Of a DNA stretch of 64,000 nt, positions 22,961 through 34,808 are shown in pieces. Within the stretch, counting starts at the first letter, position 1, and each line of letters begins with the position of its first letter. This stretch comes from Hygrocybe punicea (taxonomy: Eukaryota > Basidiomycota > Agaricomycetes > Agaricales > Hygrophoraceae). The stretch is from positions 6,138,001 to 6,202,000 of the forward strand of contig OY744467.1 of assembly GCA_963556145.1 (NCBI GenBank), written 5' to 3'. The notes under the pieces were generated by a model. That model was not told the origin of the DNA and made no database searches. It worked only from the letters and a program-made list of their open reading frames with translations. The position numbers and the translations under genes were made by a program.

Positions 22961-23402
22961 TTATAATTATTTGCAAACTCTCCACGCAATTGCATTATAC
23001 ATTGTATACCTGTTCTACTGTGGGGGTGCATTGCTGAGAATGAAGAGGAAACCACTCTTGTGAAATATACAACCAAGAATAAACTAAGACTGGTATGGCT
23101 TTAACTCATCGTGTAGACTTGGGAGAGGCTGCATTACTCATGAATGTATAGATCATGTCGCGAGATGGCCAGTCTCTCTCATAATGTGTTAGAATGGGAA
23201 ACTTTTCCCTAGCCTGGGTGACAATCTAAAATGAATTAACAACTCCTGGAGACATTCAATGCTGCTCACCTCTAGTTGGATTTTGTCAATAACGGCCAGA
23301 GGTTGATTAGAAAGTGTGTGTCCCTGAATGAGTGAGTGGTCGTCCATATAGTGTTGAATTCTGGAACGGATAAATTTCTATTGTAACAGCCGTTAATCAT
23401 AT
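22961..23402. other. No gene recognised
   Basis: The stretch lies downstream of the minus-strand frame at 23403-23796. It may include that gene's decayed 3' part, since short frames continue, but no joined reading was found. Confidence 0.4.
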
Positions 23403-23796
23403 CTATAGGTCAAGATTCGTTGAGTCCCTCACCTGGAGTGCCGAATACATATCTGGGCTCCAGTCACTGAGAATGGACTTCAGGCTATACCCCCTGCGAG
23501 ACAAGCACCCCACCTGTCCACGGGGCTTGGCAATCAGTCTCACACTAGCTGCTGCAAGATGGTCACTACAAAATTCATGCTGGCCAGAACCTATAACCCT
23601 TTCAAATTCTAAGTAAAGTTGAAATGCAAATGGAGACTCACGTTTTTCAGCCCATGAAAGAGGGTCTTGATCATTGAGAGGCTTGGGATAGATCACGCAG
23701 GTAGTGATTGGGGCCCGCTCCTGGCGCATGGGGTATAAGATCCTCAAGGAGTGCATTGGTAGTAACGGGCTGTTCGGAGTTATGGTCCATTGTCTT
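23403..23796 (-). CDS. Hypothetical ORF, possibly a decayed gene
   Basis: An ATG at about 23796 opens a short frame. A longer minus-strand frame includes LSWAEKRESPFAFQLYLEFE, GSGQHEFCSDHLAAASVRLI and RRGYSLKSILSDWSPDMYSA. The two parts do not join cleanly. The upstream 157 bp are shared with the 5' region of the WD40 gene at 43217, so the two genes have a common promoter-type segment. No family can be named with confidence. Confidence 0.35.
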
Positions 23797-23941
23797 TCAC
23801 CTTTCATGCCTAGGTACAAAGAGATTATTTGGGTTTGGGACAGGATATTATTTGATTGTGCACCTTAATCTTTCAAACACATCCAATGCCAAAAGTTCCT
23901 GTCCTCAGAAAGCGCAGTCGTGGTACCATTATGCACCAATT
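23785..23941. repeat. 157-bp segment shared with 43248-43405
   Basis: Both copies contain TTTCACCTTTCATGCCTAGG and CCAAACACATCCAATGCCAA and run in the same orientation. Each lies directly upstream of a minus-strand gene start. In the right copy the 1,550-bp repeat abuts it, and here it does not. Confidence 0.85.
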
Positions 23942-24378
23942 GGTTTCAAGTTCGCGACATTGACTACTGTTCTGTGAGACGAGCAAACTCTTCGACAGAG
24001 CTTGCTCCAGAGAACGAAGGGGTATTCGCGACAAACAGTTTCAAGCTTCGAAAATCGACCTGGGGCCTTTCACACCCCGGCTTCGCACTCCTCCAGCCAC
24101 CACTGGCAGCGACGACGGGCGCCAGTGATCAAACTGATCAACCGACTGAAAGCGCTACACCTGCCCACCTCAAGTTCTACTAGCTCTAACTCGTCAACGC
24201 GTCAGATTCAGTGCACCGCGACGAAGGTGGTTTTAGAATTACAGTCACCTACTACTTATTGAAACTCAAGTTTGATAGTCCCATCGTATTTCTTCAGAGC
24301 AAAGTATGCCAATATATTGAATCAAACTAAGGAACTGCAACAGTAATTGGAGTGGGACATATTAGCTACCACGATAGT
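23942..24378. other. No gene recognised
   Basis: Short frames on both strands have no domain or splice support. The stretch separates the shared promoter-type segment from the 3' end of the WD40-like gene. Confidence 0.5.
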
Positions 24379-27004
24379 CTACATCATAAAGACATGGCCT
24401 GCAGCTATTACCTTCAATGCAACTTGCTGGGCATACGGTTGGATCAAAGAACATGCAAGATAGATGAAAAAGCAAAGCGCAAGATTGAAAAAAAGTGATT
24501 CTGTGCGCGCAGGTGCGAGTTGAGATGAGTTGTTAACATTGTATGAAATATGCTGAGGCAAAACCTGTCAGATGCTGCATTATTGAGATATGTGACGCAT
24601 ACACTATTGCACCACACCACAACGGCGGTGTCTGTTCCATTTCCCACAAAAGATCCAACAACAAATTCAGTGTTGCTGCCGTTAACAGTGATCGCCTGCC
24701 AGAATGCGTTAGAACCCGGGGAAAGAAATTGAGGAGAGATTATTTACATCGACGGCCACAACTGACCGTTTTGGTACTGCGATATAACATAAGCATCTCG
24801 AAGAACTTGAGAATAAATGTCTTACAAGGTGACTTTAGGGTGGCGATGATACTGGCATCCTTTGTATCCAAGATCAGGACGACTCCACCTTTTGCAGTGG
24901 ATACAAGAAATCTTCCTGATCTAAAGGATGCTAGCCCTTGGCTAGTATGCAGTTCAAGGTCGTAACGTGCCTTATGCTTGAGGATGAGCTCCGGGAAACT
25001 ATATACGTCAAGACCATTCTGCAAGTTAAACACAGCAAATTGCTTCGTGCTTAGTAGTAACAGCGCATTTCCTCTATTTTAATTATGAGCTTATGAAGAC
25101 GGAGTGCATAACTAGCCTTACATGAAATAATCGCCCCTGCTTTGAGCAGGCCGACGATCAATGTGATCTTCTTGATTCAAGAGCTTCCGTTCCAGGAGTT
25201 GCCAAGGTTGGATCGAGAATCGTTTTCTATGTCAATGGGAGTTAGTATGGCATAACTTGAGAGTTGGCGACCTACACAACAGCTTGTTTAGGATGGGCCA
25301 CAACTAATTCGTTCCCCGCATTTGCAAACCCAACAAAGCGTGGAACGGAGTATTCAGGTAACAAATTACCTATTTCAAGCATACCAAGAGTACCTGCACT
25401 TATAATCAGAGAGGATGAAACGGCTACTTCAAGAGTAACTCACCATTTTCGTTAATACTCCACAATTTTATACAGTTCCTTCCCTCTCCCGCAGATGCAA
25501 GGCAGCGATTCGTTGCTGAAAATTCCATGCATTCGACTGCAATTTCAGAAACTCCATCTCCGTGAGCCTCAACATCGCAAATATGGGAAAGATGTCCCTG
25601 TAGAGATAGATGTAGTCAAAGATAACCAAAACGAAGCTCGACCCACATTCTCAGCGTGAACGCCGTATAGAATGATCTTGCCCCGAGTTGTGCCCATGGC
25701 AATAATATTGTCTTCAATCCAACAAAGCTTGGATACGCCTCCATGCTCTTTGAGGATGTGCCGGGACTGGATGGGATCATTGGTCTCTGACCGCAAGTAA
25801 AAGATCCGGAGACACCCAGTCTCGTCTGCAAGTCTGGTGAGTCATCACGCATCATGCATCATGGTCAAATTGGTTCCCTGGGGCGCACCTGCTGCTGCAA
25901 GAAAATTGCCACACGGCTGTATCTTTAGTGAGGTCATGGTGTTCCGATGATTCATCTGCAAGACTTTGTAGAGGACTAAGCCTGTGGGACCATGATTGTC
26001 CTTGCGATCACCGCTATAGTTAAGGAGATTGGCATTAATGGAACCTGCTCACACTACTTTTCCGAACAAAACCTCCGGATAGCCGTTGGCCCATTGCAAG
26101 CTAAAGCGGTGGCGTTTGGGATGGCTTGTGCAAGACGCATGACAAAGTTATATGTATCTGAGGCTCCTTTGTGTGCGACTCGGAGTTCTGTCACACTGTG
26201 GCGCATGCATGCGTCCATGTCCTGTACGAATCGCACTCTTTGTTGTTTCTGACAATCTTATGAGTAAGCGGAAGGCAGAAACACAAGAAGACCCGCGCAG
26301 CACTAAAGCAACAAAAACCAATAGTGCCCATGTGCGGATGGCTCCTTCAAGCTAGTGATCCCTTACTTACTGTATGATTGTAGGCCCTTATCGATACCTT
26401 TGGTGTTGCGAATCCAAGCAAGTCCCACATCGGTAAATGCAAGGTTTCAATACTTCAAACACTGTGCTGTGATTTGCACCTTCCCGTTGGTGCTAGTGGG
26501 AAGCGAGGCAACAGCGTAAAAGATGACTATGTCTGCACTATCCTGGGTTATCTCAACACCCGGTCTGTTGAACAATCACATTTCCCTGTCGGTTACTTAT
26601 GTCAGAGCAACTCCTTTCAGGTCCAATGCACACAAGGACAACAAGAGGATTGATGATGCATCCGGCCAAGCGGATCCAAAGGCAGAAACCAGAAACAAGT
26701 CTAATCATGGTCACAGTGTGCCCATACGCCTCTTCAAAGACCGACTTGATTATGCTACCTGCTTCACCTTGCAATGCACGTACAGTTGTAGAGCTGACGG
26801 AAGCATCGACCTTGTCGATCTTTCAAAGTATCTTGCATTGGATCGCGGGTGCCAGGTACGACTATCATTATTCCTGGAGTTTATTATAATAATAATATAA
26901 CATTCAACTGCTGAAACAATATTAATCAGATAATCAGCCCACACAATTTTTGTCCCTTGCACTCCCCAAGCAATGCGATTGATGGGCACTACGTCTTGGC
27001 ACAT
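24379..27004 (-). CDS. WD40-like repeat protein with C-terminal hydrophobic helix (copy 1)
   Basis: The minus strand carries blade-like segments: VPINRIAWGVQGTKIVWADY (near 26990), HGGVSKLCWIEDNIIAMG and GKIILYG (25570-25800), then NGLDVYSFPELILKHKARYD, GRFLVSTAKGGVVLILDTKD and FVVGSFVGNGTDTAVVVW (24440-25033). The last segment passes an intron into a frame with FFNLALCFFIYLACSLI, a probable membrane helix, ending at 24379. The gene at 41637-43217 has matching segments in the same order. Exon joins between 25100 and 26900 were not resolved and some frames conflict, so this may be a decayed paralogue. Confidence 0.5.
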
Positions 27005-27204
27005 GTCAGAAAGGAAGGATTCTTGCGCATTGTCTCAAGATGACGCCACCCTTTGTTAAATCCTTTGTATGTTGTTGCAATAACTGTAATGAATCGTGTA
27101 TAAAGAAACCAATGAAGTACCCTTGGCGCGACATAGTACATATGAAATAATAATTGGGCAACCTGACCCGTTTGGGGCACAGTTTCGCCACCTATTTCGC
27201 GTCC

Positions 27205-27375
27205 CCTTACCTCACGAGGCCTGGCCACGTCAATTGACGTGGGCCTGCCTTCCTCACCTCGTGAGGGTGGCCATCCACGTCAATTGATGTGGGCCTGGCC
27301 CTCGCGAGGTACTCGATGGCACCTTGCGAGGATGGCCACGTCGATTGACGTAGGCCTGGCCCTCACAAGGTCCCT
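27205..27375. repeat. Nested palindromic repeat, three units
   Basis: The 16-bp palindrome CACGTCAATTGACGTG at 27226-27241 recurs with one or two changes at 27276-27291 and 27337-27352. Each is flanked by GGCC and by inverted CCTCGCGAGG-type ends. The same palindrome lies in both copies of the 1,550-bp repeat (22687-22702, 43664-43679). Confidence 0.8.
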
Positions 27376-27436
27376 GGGGGTGGTGCTGGCCTGGTAATAT
27401 CAATGCCATGGAATGAACCTTTTGAATATCGAGGCC

Positions 27437-28300
27437 TTACAACTGAGGATCAGAGTTATCAAGAGTGCAAGTCCTGATGGCTGCCAAAAATGTAGTGGAG
27501 GCATCACTGAGCCCAAGATCTGGACATGCTTCCTTGAATCGCACTAGGTATATGTGCTGTAGCTGACCATAGAATGTTTGAAGCTTGTATTCGGGCTGAC
27601 GGCGGGCCTGCCGGGCATATTTGTCGACTAGCATCTCATACTGGAAAATTCGGTCAAAGAACAGGCAGATTATCATACCCGCACATATGTCGCATCTCGT
27701 GTATCGTCACGAGCAGCAACCAAACACGGGATTGTCGGGAAGCATGAAGAAATGTGGAACTTACAAAGGAATTCAAGTGCGTCGAGCGGGCACAGGCTAC
27801 GGATGTTGATGCTCACGCAACCCACAGCGCAACCTCCGGGACCTGGCAATGAACGCGTATCAATTGGGAAGTCCCTTGGGCGCAAGTCCCAGCCAGGGAT
27901 AAGGCTAAGCTGTTCAAGGTTGTAAGTGCTGTTGTTTGCATTGCCCCAATACGCTCACCGTCAATCACCTAGGCACGCGACCAGCATCCTTATCTGGAGA
28001 GAGATTGGGCTACAGAAGAGATCGTCAAACAGTTTTTCAAGAACAAACGGAAGAATCATTACACAAACAGTTGGTTAGAAGTTCCAGCCAAATATGCTTA
28101 CCTCAAACAGAACTCCGTGAAACGAAACCCAACTGCATCGCATTCGAAAAAGGCCTTGACGGCTAGTGCTGTAGTCGAAGATGAGGTTCTCCCCATCCTC
28201 ATCGGCATGGTCATTGTCACGGTCGCGGTCGTGGTCGTGATCATTGCCCTCATCTGTGTCGTCGTCTTGGTCCAGGCCCTCATTTTGCTTCGTAGCTGTG
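27437..28300 (-). CDS. Fragment resembling a mushroom transposon-associated protein
   Basis: The 3' exon encodes YGQLQHIYLVRF and STTFLAAIRTC, a signature I associate with large transposon-linked proteins of Agaricomycetes. Upstream minus-strand frames give PRDFPIDTRSLPGPGG and an acidic Asp/His/Arg repeat (DHDHDRDRDNDH) near 28170-28300. The exons were not joined, and the expected N-terminal part is absent. The plus-strand hydrophobic frame at 28117-28347 is the shadow of the acidic repeat. It is likely a 5'-deleted relic. Confidence 0.4.
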
Positions 28301-28450
28301 GATGTCAGGTGGTAAACAAAGATCGAGGAGAATTTAGACTCACATGACCTTGTTTAGCCGCTTTAGGAAATGTCAGGGTGGGGGAGAGCTGAACGAAATT
28401 CAACAAATAGATCATTTGTTTTCTTTCACCTCCTTGTGGCTCTCGCCAAC

Positions 28451-29391
28451 ATGTTTTCCACAGCATCTTCCAGCCCGGCCCCTTCTGAATTTCCCACTAA
28501 CCTAACTTCCATACACACCCAAAGCTTCGGGTACATCTTCCCACCACATCCACATACATCAACCTTTGTCAAATATGGCAAATATCATGCTATAAGTTAT
28601 CTGCAGCAGGAGCCTATGGACGACATGACGGTTTGCGTGTGGTTAGGGCCAGGTGATGATCATTATACATCCAGTTGTGTGCTTTGTCCCATTGACAAAC
28701 TATTCCAATCAAGATTCTGTTGGCTGGTGGAGGTTCAGCCTTACCTTGTCCATCCAAAGAAAGGCGTGCTATGCCTTGGTGAGAGGTATGTACAACAGTT
28801 GCTCCAGTTTCATGAGTACTAAATGGCTTTGCCAGGCTTAATATCAACTGCTCGTCCCGAGCGCTGCTTCTCAGGTCTGCACCTGGAGTGTTCCACCAGG
28901 GCAGTGCACCGACTGCCATTATCCGGGATCTATTGTGTCTTGACACGAGACCATGCATCGTTTTCGTTTATTGGAATCCTGATGTAAAGGCAAATGGTGT
29001 CACAGCAGAAGCTGAAACCATCTGCTTCCATACTCAAGCTCTTCGAGCTGCTTTCGAATTCGTGAATTTCCTTGAATCTTCAGCAGTGCCAGGCGATGCG
29101 GTCCCATCTCACATGATGGGGGAATGGTACAAGCGCGCATACAGGGAACTGAAGTCGCATCCTTCTCCAGATGGTTTCATCTTCGACCTCAGCAAACTTG
29201 TAGTTGGCATCATCCAGGATTTTGTGATGACTATGAAAAATGTCAATAGGTTGGATGTAGCAAGTAAAAACATCTTGATTCCTATTGCCTTCGCACGCGA
29301 CTGGTTCACTGACTTTGGAGATAAGGTAGCAAAAGATGACACCCTTCTACTTCAAATTTTAGATGTCAGTAACGATAGTATGCAGAACTAG
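28451..29391 (+). CDS. Two-exon hypothetical protein (296 aa)
   Basis: Exon 28451-28785 ends at a consensus GTATGT donor. It joins in phase to 28836-29391 through a 50-bp intron. The product starts MFSTASSSPAPSEFP and contains YGKYHAISYL, VCVWLGPGDDHYTSS, RDLLCLDTRPCIVFVYWNPD and a helical C-terminal part (LVVGIIQDFVMTMKNVNRL). No premature stop is present. No domain was recognised. An in-frame ATG at 28370 is a less likely start because it opens a low-complexity segment. Confidence 0.6.
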
Positions 29392-29787
29392 AGTCCATCA
29401 TTTATATAAACCGTTTCAGTTATACAAATACAATGCTTGGGTAGACGATTTGCGGCAACCGTTTCTGAGCTCTCCCCTTCGTCAATGGTCGGCGGCGACA
29501 ACAGGATGGCAGTAGAACGAGGTGTGTGGTGGCCCCCTCCCCCCGCAGTGACGTTTTCGTGTGATGGCGGCGATTTGAGGTTATGGCCCCCACCACCAAA
29601 ACTGAAGGGAAAGCACCTCTATTGGCGGCAACTTGGCTTTCCGTAGTAGAAGAGGCGGTGGCAGCGGTGGCAGCAGCGGCAGTAAGGTTACCGAACTTGT
29701 CGCCATCTCGATGCTCTGGATCTCGATCAAGGAGGTCCGACGCACCTGAGCCCTTCCTTTACGGGCTAACGGGCCCAAATCTCGGTG
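29392..29787. other. No gene recognised
   Basis: GC-rich sequence with Ala/Val-type frames on the plus strand near 29640-29690 and no splice or domain support. Confidence 0.5.
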
Positions 29788-30470
29788 TCAATTTGAAGGC
29801 AGTCGTGGAGTGAAGGAGTGGGAGCGAATGTGGACGTGAGAAGGAGGAGCCGGGCCAGCTCTGATGACATGATCGCTTTCCACCGAAGGTGCGGAAATTG
29901 AGATGGAGACGCCTGACGGCTGGTCAACTGAGAATACCCCGGCGAGGGTGTTTGGATACTCGGGAATGCAAATCGGACTCATGATCACTGTCGTCCGAGT
30001 AAGGTTGAGGACGTGGTACGGATAAACCGTCATTGTGGTGATGATCGTCCAGATCTGTAGGGAAAACCGACAACAACCTGCGTGAATCCATCTCATTAAG
30101 AAGCTTACCCAGCTGTTGGCCTGCCAAAATGAGTTTGTTATTTACCGTGTCTGCTGCATCATGCGAGGCTTCGCTCTGCGGAGTGCTTGAGGTTAATGCT
30201 TCTAGTGCCCAGCCAGCCGTTACCGGGCTTCCTCCGAAGACAAGTTGAGAATAAATTTAAAGGTGGTAGGAAGTATATATGAACTGACCCTTGTCATTGC
30301 AGCGTGGTTGTGAATGTCATCGGAGGACAGAAAGAGCGGGAAGACGGAGTGGCGAACTAGCTGGATGGCTCTGAGGTGCAGATGGCGAGGAGCATGCATG
30401 CCAGAAGATAAGGACGAGTCGCAGGGAGCATCCGGGAGAACAGTGGATGAGGTTGCATTGGCAGCCATGT
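29788..30470 (-). CDS. Hypothetical minus-strand gene, frame uncertain
   Basis: The frame opens with MAANATSSTVLPDAP and continues with RHLHLRAIQLVRHSVFPL. It meets a GTCAGT donor, then resumes in a different frame with HDAADTVNNKLILAGQQLGK and SDDSDHESDLHSRVSKHPRR. The donor-acceptor pairs tried did not keep phase, so a frameshift or an extra intron is likely. Composition is Ser/His-rich. No family was recognised. Confidence 0.35.
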
Positions 30471-31283
30471 TATGCAAAATTTAGAGAGATATATACGGGC
30501 TTGGGATCCGGAACCAGCCGCTACTTGTGCTGTTCCAGTTTCAGCGATACCCTTGATGATGTTGCATTAATATTAGAGTTGGCCTCCCCAACTACTTGCC
30601 CTAAAATAGTACAAATTATCCTCTATCATGCTGGTTTAAAACTTACGAGGAAGCTTTTCAATGACAGCTAAAGGTTTCACATGGTCCTTAGGTGCACAAT
30701 TTAGGAGGTTGTGGTTCTTCGGCAATGCCGACGAGCTTCGAGGTGAACGGTTCAGGTCAATTACATGTCAAGAGTTGAACGTTGAACTCGCGAGTTGCAT
30801 CGGTGCTTGCCACACTGGTACTTGAGATCTGGTGCACGTGCCCGACGTGTTCTGTCGAATCACTCAATATTAATGCCTAGGCCTGTCACACAGTCCGTTG
30901 CTTGCAAAACACGAGCCAAAGGTCGAGACGCAGTTTTCAAAAACCTTTCCAATTGTCATGTATGCGAAGATTCTAGGAGTTCTGCTGCTGCTTGTCGTTT
31001 TGTTGGTAGGTTCCTTTTTGCTGTGTCATAGTACCTTCATAATGCTTTCAGCTTCCCGGACGGTAACTATTGACAACCGCGGCGAGAGCTTTGTTACATT
31101 TCACTACAAGGATGGCCCCCCTCCACACTATCCTCAAGTCTTCAATCGCAAGTTCAATCTTGAAGACATCCGATTGAAAAGGGTGCGTTGCAGGGTACAT
31201 TTATGCTCGCCGATTTCTGAATGGGTTCTAGCGAGCCTGTGCATCAGTCTTACTTCCCATTCTCTTAAATGAGCATATACATC
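30471..31283. other. Unresolved sequence with one spliced-looking frame
   Basis: The plus-strand frame at 31040-31190 (FVTFHYKDGPPPHYPQVF) looks coding and may be a 5' exon of the JmjC gene that follows. An upstream frame has a hydrophobic run (LGVLLLLVVLLVGSF). No start could be fixed. Confidence 0.3.
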
Positions 31284-31559
31284 ATCAACGACAAAATCTG
31301 GTATGTCGTAGCCAGGAGATCGATGAGCGAGTAACCTGTGGTAAGTTTTCGTATTTTTATCAAGAGCGTCACCATTGACGAATACTCTCTTGACCAGATG
31401 TATGCAATACTGCGCTTTTCTCGCAGACCTGGCTTTGCTACATCTGCAGTTGCGAATTATGTCTCTCGTGCTATGACAGTATTATTGAGGTGAGCGTGAG
31501 ACGTGAGACTATTACAAGTGAGCATTTATCTTTATCTGAATTTAGGGGGATTACAAAGC

Positions 31560-32967
31560 TTCGATTTGCTCAATTATTTCGGGAGTACTGCACACTCAGT
31601 CCAATTTTCACCCGATCACCCGCTTCCTTCATGATGAACTTGAGGCAGAAATTTCAGCAATGGAGTCCCTTTTGCAGGACATGAATCCAGGGTGGCACAG
31701 ACTGTACTTCCCTTGCTCAAATTTCTTATCAGATGCAGATCTTCTGAATTGTGTCATCGCCCTAACATACTTGAGGCCCCTAGGCTCTCTCGAGACGCGC
31801 CCTTCAATGAATTCCAACGATACTGGTGCCAAGGCATTCCTGTAGTGGTAACAAGCGTGTGCGCCCGTCTCCAGGGCGATTGGGCGCCTGACTACTTCAT
31901 CGAGAGATATGGATCATGAAAAGTCACTCTCGTCGATTGCGAGACCGAATCCACGCAACAAACAACAGTCTCAGATTTTTTCCGGCATTTCAGTAGTGCT
32001 GACAACCGAAGACAGATACTGAAGCTCAAGGTAATTTTTACTCAGTTGATATTCTTTACATGATCACCATGCCCTGTAGGACTGGCCCCCACAAGCTCAT
32101 TTTCGGGATGAGTTTCCAGAACTTTTCAATGCCTTCGTAGATGCTGTTCCACACGGAGATATTACGTGGCCAGATGGGGTCCTCAACATGGCCGCGCATT
32201 TCCCACTTAATGGCGTGGCACCAGATTTAGGTATCATTGTTTTTTTAAAGCGCGAGAAAGATATTGACTCCTCTCCCAGGCCCAAAAATGTACATTGCGT
32301 ATGGTTCTGTAGAAGACGGTTACCACCACGGTTCTACTAAGCTCCATCTCGACATGACCGATGCTGTCAATATCATGGTTTGGGATTCAGGTCGCAAAGA
32401 GCCGCAGCGTAATTATGCTTTGTGGAGGATATTTCCGCAAGCAGCATCCCCAGTCGTCTGCAACTTTCTCCACAATCAAACGGGTTTTACGGGCCCGGGA
32501 CATCCTATTCATTCCCAGAACTTTTATTTCACCGAAACCATGCTCACAGAGCTAGAGACACTACACGGCGTACGGCCCTTCACCATATTCCAAATGACCG
32601 GGGAAGCAATTTTCATTCCCGCTGGTTGTGCACACCAAGTTTGTCATATCTTTCGGACATGCAAATGTACAATATCTCATTTATCCATCAGGTTAGTAAT
32701 CAAACTGACACCATAAAGATTGCCTGTGACTTCATCTCGATCGATAATATCACCCAGACTCAACAAATATGTGATGAATTGCAACAACATCGTGTTGCTA
32801 CAAACGCTGGCGATGATGTTTTGCAATTCTACACCACTATTTGGCATGTATGGAAGTCGCTAGTGCACAATAGGATTTTCCATGAAACTACAAGCACAAT
32901 TTCAACTGCGCCAGGGTTAGAGTCGAGTCAAGCAGCCAAACAAGCCCATAAAAGGGAGAAAAAGTGA
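31560..32967 (+). pseudogene. KDM3-like JmjC-domain protein, one TGA in frame
   Basis: Later exons are well supported: about 31767-32030, 32080-32230, 32280-32638 and 32692-32967. They contain PVVVTSVCARLQGDWAPDYF, then GPKMYIAYGS, TKLHLDMTDAVNIM with the H-x-D iron ligands (32344-32346 and 32350-32352), GEAIFIPAGCAHQV with the distal His (32633-32635), and IKIACDFIS. This matches the KDM3/JHDM2 class, which removes methyl groups from histone H3K9 in the nucleus. TGA 31917-31919 interrupts the frame between YFIERYGS and KVTLVDCET. CGA would be one transition away. An earlier part (31560-31743) needs a frame change to join. The gene is probably inactive, though its iron-binding residues remain. 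Confidence 0.75.
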
Positions 32968-32977
32968 ACCAACAAGC

Positions 32978-33205
32978 TTAAGCGTATGCAAATGACTGTT
33001 GAACACCTGTATCGACCTGGATACAACTTTGGCTGCCCATTTTGTCCCTGAAAGTTTCATAGAGCTGGGCTACTTGACCACCTGTGAGTGCAAAAACTCT
33101 ACCCAGGTTGATCTTATGCTCACCCAGATCCAGTAAATCGTTGCACTGCGAGTCCTTCTCCATCGACAGCGTCACTGAAACTTGGTTGTGTAAGCCTCGA
33201 GTCAT
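32978..33205 (-). CDS. Short hypothetical ORF convergent to the JmjC gene
   Basis: A 75-codon frame (LDLGEHKINLGRVFALTGGQ, then LYETFRDKMGS) ends 11 bp beyond the JmjC stop. No upstream exon was identified. It may be the last exon of a longer minus-strand gene or chance. Confidence 0.25.
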   Translation of the reverse strand: MTRGLHNQVSVTLSMEKDSQCNDLLDLGEHKINLGRVFALTGGQVAQLYETFRDKMGSQSCIQVDTGVQQSFAYA

Positions 33206-33539
33206 TGCTGATGTTCAATTTATGCAACAGCTACGGCTTTTCATACAGAACACAGATGGCTCAGAGTTGGTATGCTGACGAAGAACACAATTCAGTCACT
33301 CTGGGTCAACTCAATATTTTGCAACTCTATATGATCTGCATTCGTCACAATCTACATATTTGCTGTTATGGTTACTATTTATTATATGAATATATATTAG
33401 TGGCGGTTCGACTTCATATCAGTTAATACTCTTATAACCACTTCTAGTGCAATTTGCACCTTGGCTCGATCTTCCTCCTTAACATGGGGTAATATTTTCA
33501 CTGTGAACTTGTCCGGGTGCCAATGCAATAGCTCAGTTT

Positions 33540-34379
33540 TTAGCAGGTCAATTGAAGTACTGGTCTCATTGTGAGGCCTGTGAGGATGCTGGATAAACTG
33601 TTTGATTCGACATGGCGATACGTCAGAGGCTTTTTCCGGTTGAGGGTTGAATACAGGCCAAGGGATGTCTTGGAAAGCGAGACGCTCCTCCCAGATAGCT
33701 GTGGAATGGTTTGAGCGAAGGTCAACCCATCTTGCGTGGTACTGTCCAATCTGCGCGACGAGGCTTGTTTTCTACGATAGCAACCATTGAGTTTAGGATC
33801 ATAAACTTGTATCTTTCTTACCGCTACCGCTTTCAGCCACCGTCTGGCTTCCGTTCGTCTCATGAATTCATTCTCTGCTTGCCTTCTCTCCTCTTCTTGC
33901 CGAAGCCTGGCTTCTTCTTGTTTTGCTTGTTCTTGCCGCTCTTGTTCCTCGAATTCCTTCTCTGCTTGCCTTCTCTCCTCTTCTTGCCAAAGCCTGGCTT
34001 CTTGTTTTGCTCGTTCTTGCCGCTCTTGTTCCTCTTTCCGTTGTCTTGACTCTTCCTCCTGCCTCAATTCCTCCCGCAATCTCATCTCCTCCTCGAAGTC
34101 CCTCCTTTTGTCCTCATCCTCCTTCTGAATTCTGGCTGCCTCTTCTTTTCGTTTTATTTCATCTTCTTCCCTCAGTTTCCTTTCTTGTTGAAGTCTTAAG
34201 GCGTAGATGTGCCACTGCTGGTGTTGCCAAAACTGAGCTAGTTGTTCTTTGGCGATTCGCCTCTTGGTGGAATGCTCACATTGGAGGATCTCTTCCTGCA
34301 ATGCATCGACATATTGCGGACCGGCAGGATTAGTCTTTGTGGATTCGACAGGTATGTCTGGTGTGATGGTAGGGGACAT
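33540..34379 (-). CDS. Hypothetical charged coiled-coil protein
   Basis: From the ATG at 34379 the frame is open for 279 codons. The N-terminus is MSPTITPDIPVE, followed by a long Glu/Arg/Gln helix with two copies of a QEEERRQAE-type segment, then a basic C-terminal part. A 51-bp in-frame GTAAGA...GTAG intron between about 33778 and 33830 is likely. The open frame continues upstream of 34379 without a better start. No function was recognised. It resembles the coiled coil of the 1314-3458 gene in composition only. Confidence 0.5.
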   Translation of the reverse strand: MSPTITPDIPVESTKTNPAGPQYVDALQEEILQCEHSTKRRIAKEQLAQFWQHQQWHIYALRLQQERKLREEDEIKRKEEAARIQKEDEDKRRDFEEEMRLREELRQEEESRQRKEEQERQERAKQEARLWQEEERRQAEKEFEEQERQEQAKQEEARLRQEEERRQAENEFMRRTEARRWLKAVAVRKIQVYDPKLNGCYRRKQASSRRLDSTTQDGLTFAQTIPQLSGRSVSLSKTSLGLYSTLNRKKPLTYRHVESNSLSSILTGLTMRPVLQLTC

Positions 34380-34808
34380 AAGGAATACTGAAGCGACAGT
34401 ATGTATAGGGCATAAGGATGCACTTTTTACACGTTCGCATGTCCAGCTGCCACGACTCATGATCACGCCGCCAAGTAACAAAGAAAAATCGTTGGCCCTG
34501 ACGCTGACTCGGACGCCGGAATGGTTTGCTTGGCAAAGATCAGATTCAGACAAAGATTGAATTCAGACAAAAGATCACTGTCCCTCAAAAATGGTCGAGG
34601 GACTGGATGAGACTTGCCAAATCCTTTTCATTTTCTTCTGTGACCACGAAGCCAATGTCCACTAAACCTCTGGTGCGCTGCAATCTCGTGTCTTTCTACT
34701 TGCTGACAAAACGGTAATTAGTTATTCCCGGCCTTTCCATTTCCCAACATTCTCGTGCCCAATGCAAACCCAAAACCGACCACAGCGGGCGCAAACCCCG
34801 AACCAACT

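Noticed and set aside
28117..28347. Apparent membrane protein with a long hydrophobic run on the plus strand
   Set aside because: It is the complement of an Asp/His/Arg repeat (GAC/GAT codons) encoded on the minus strand.
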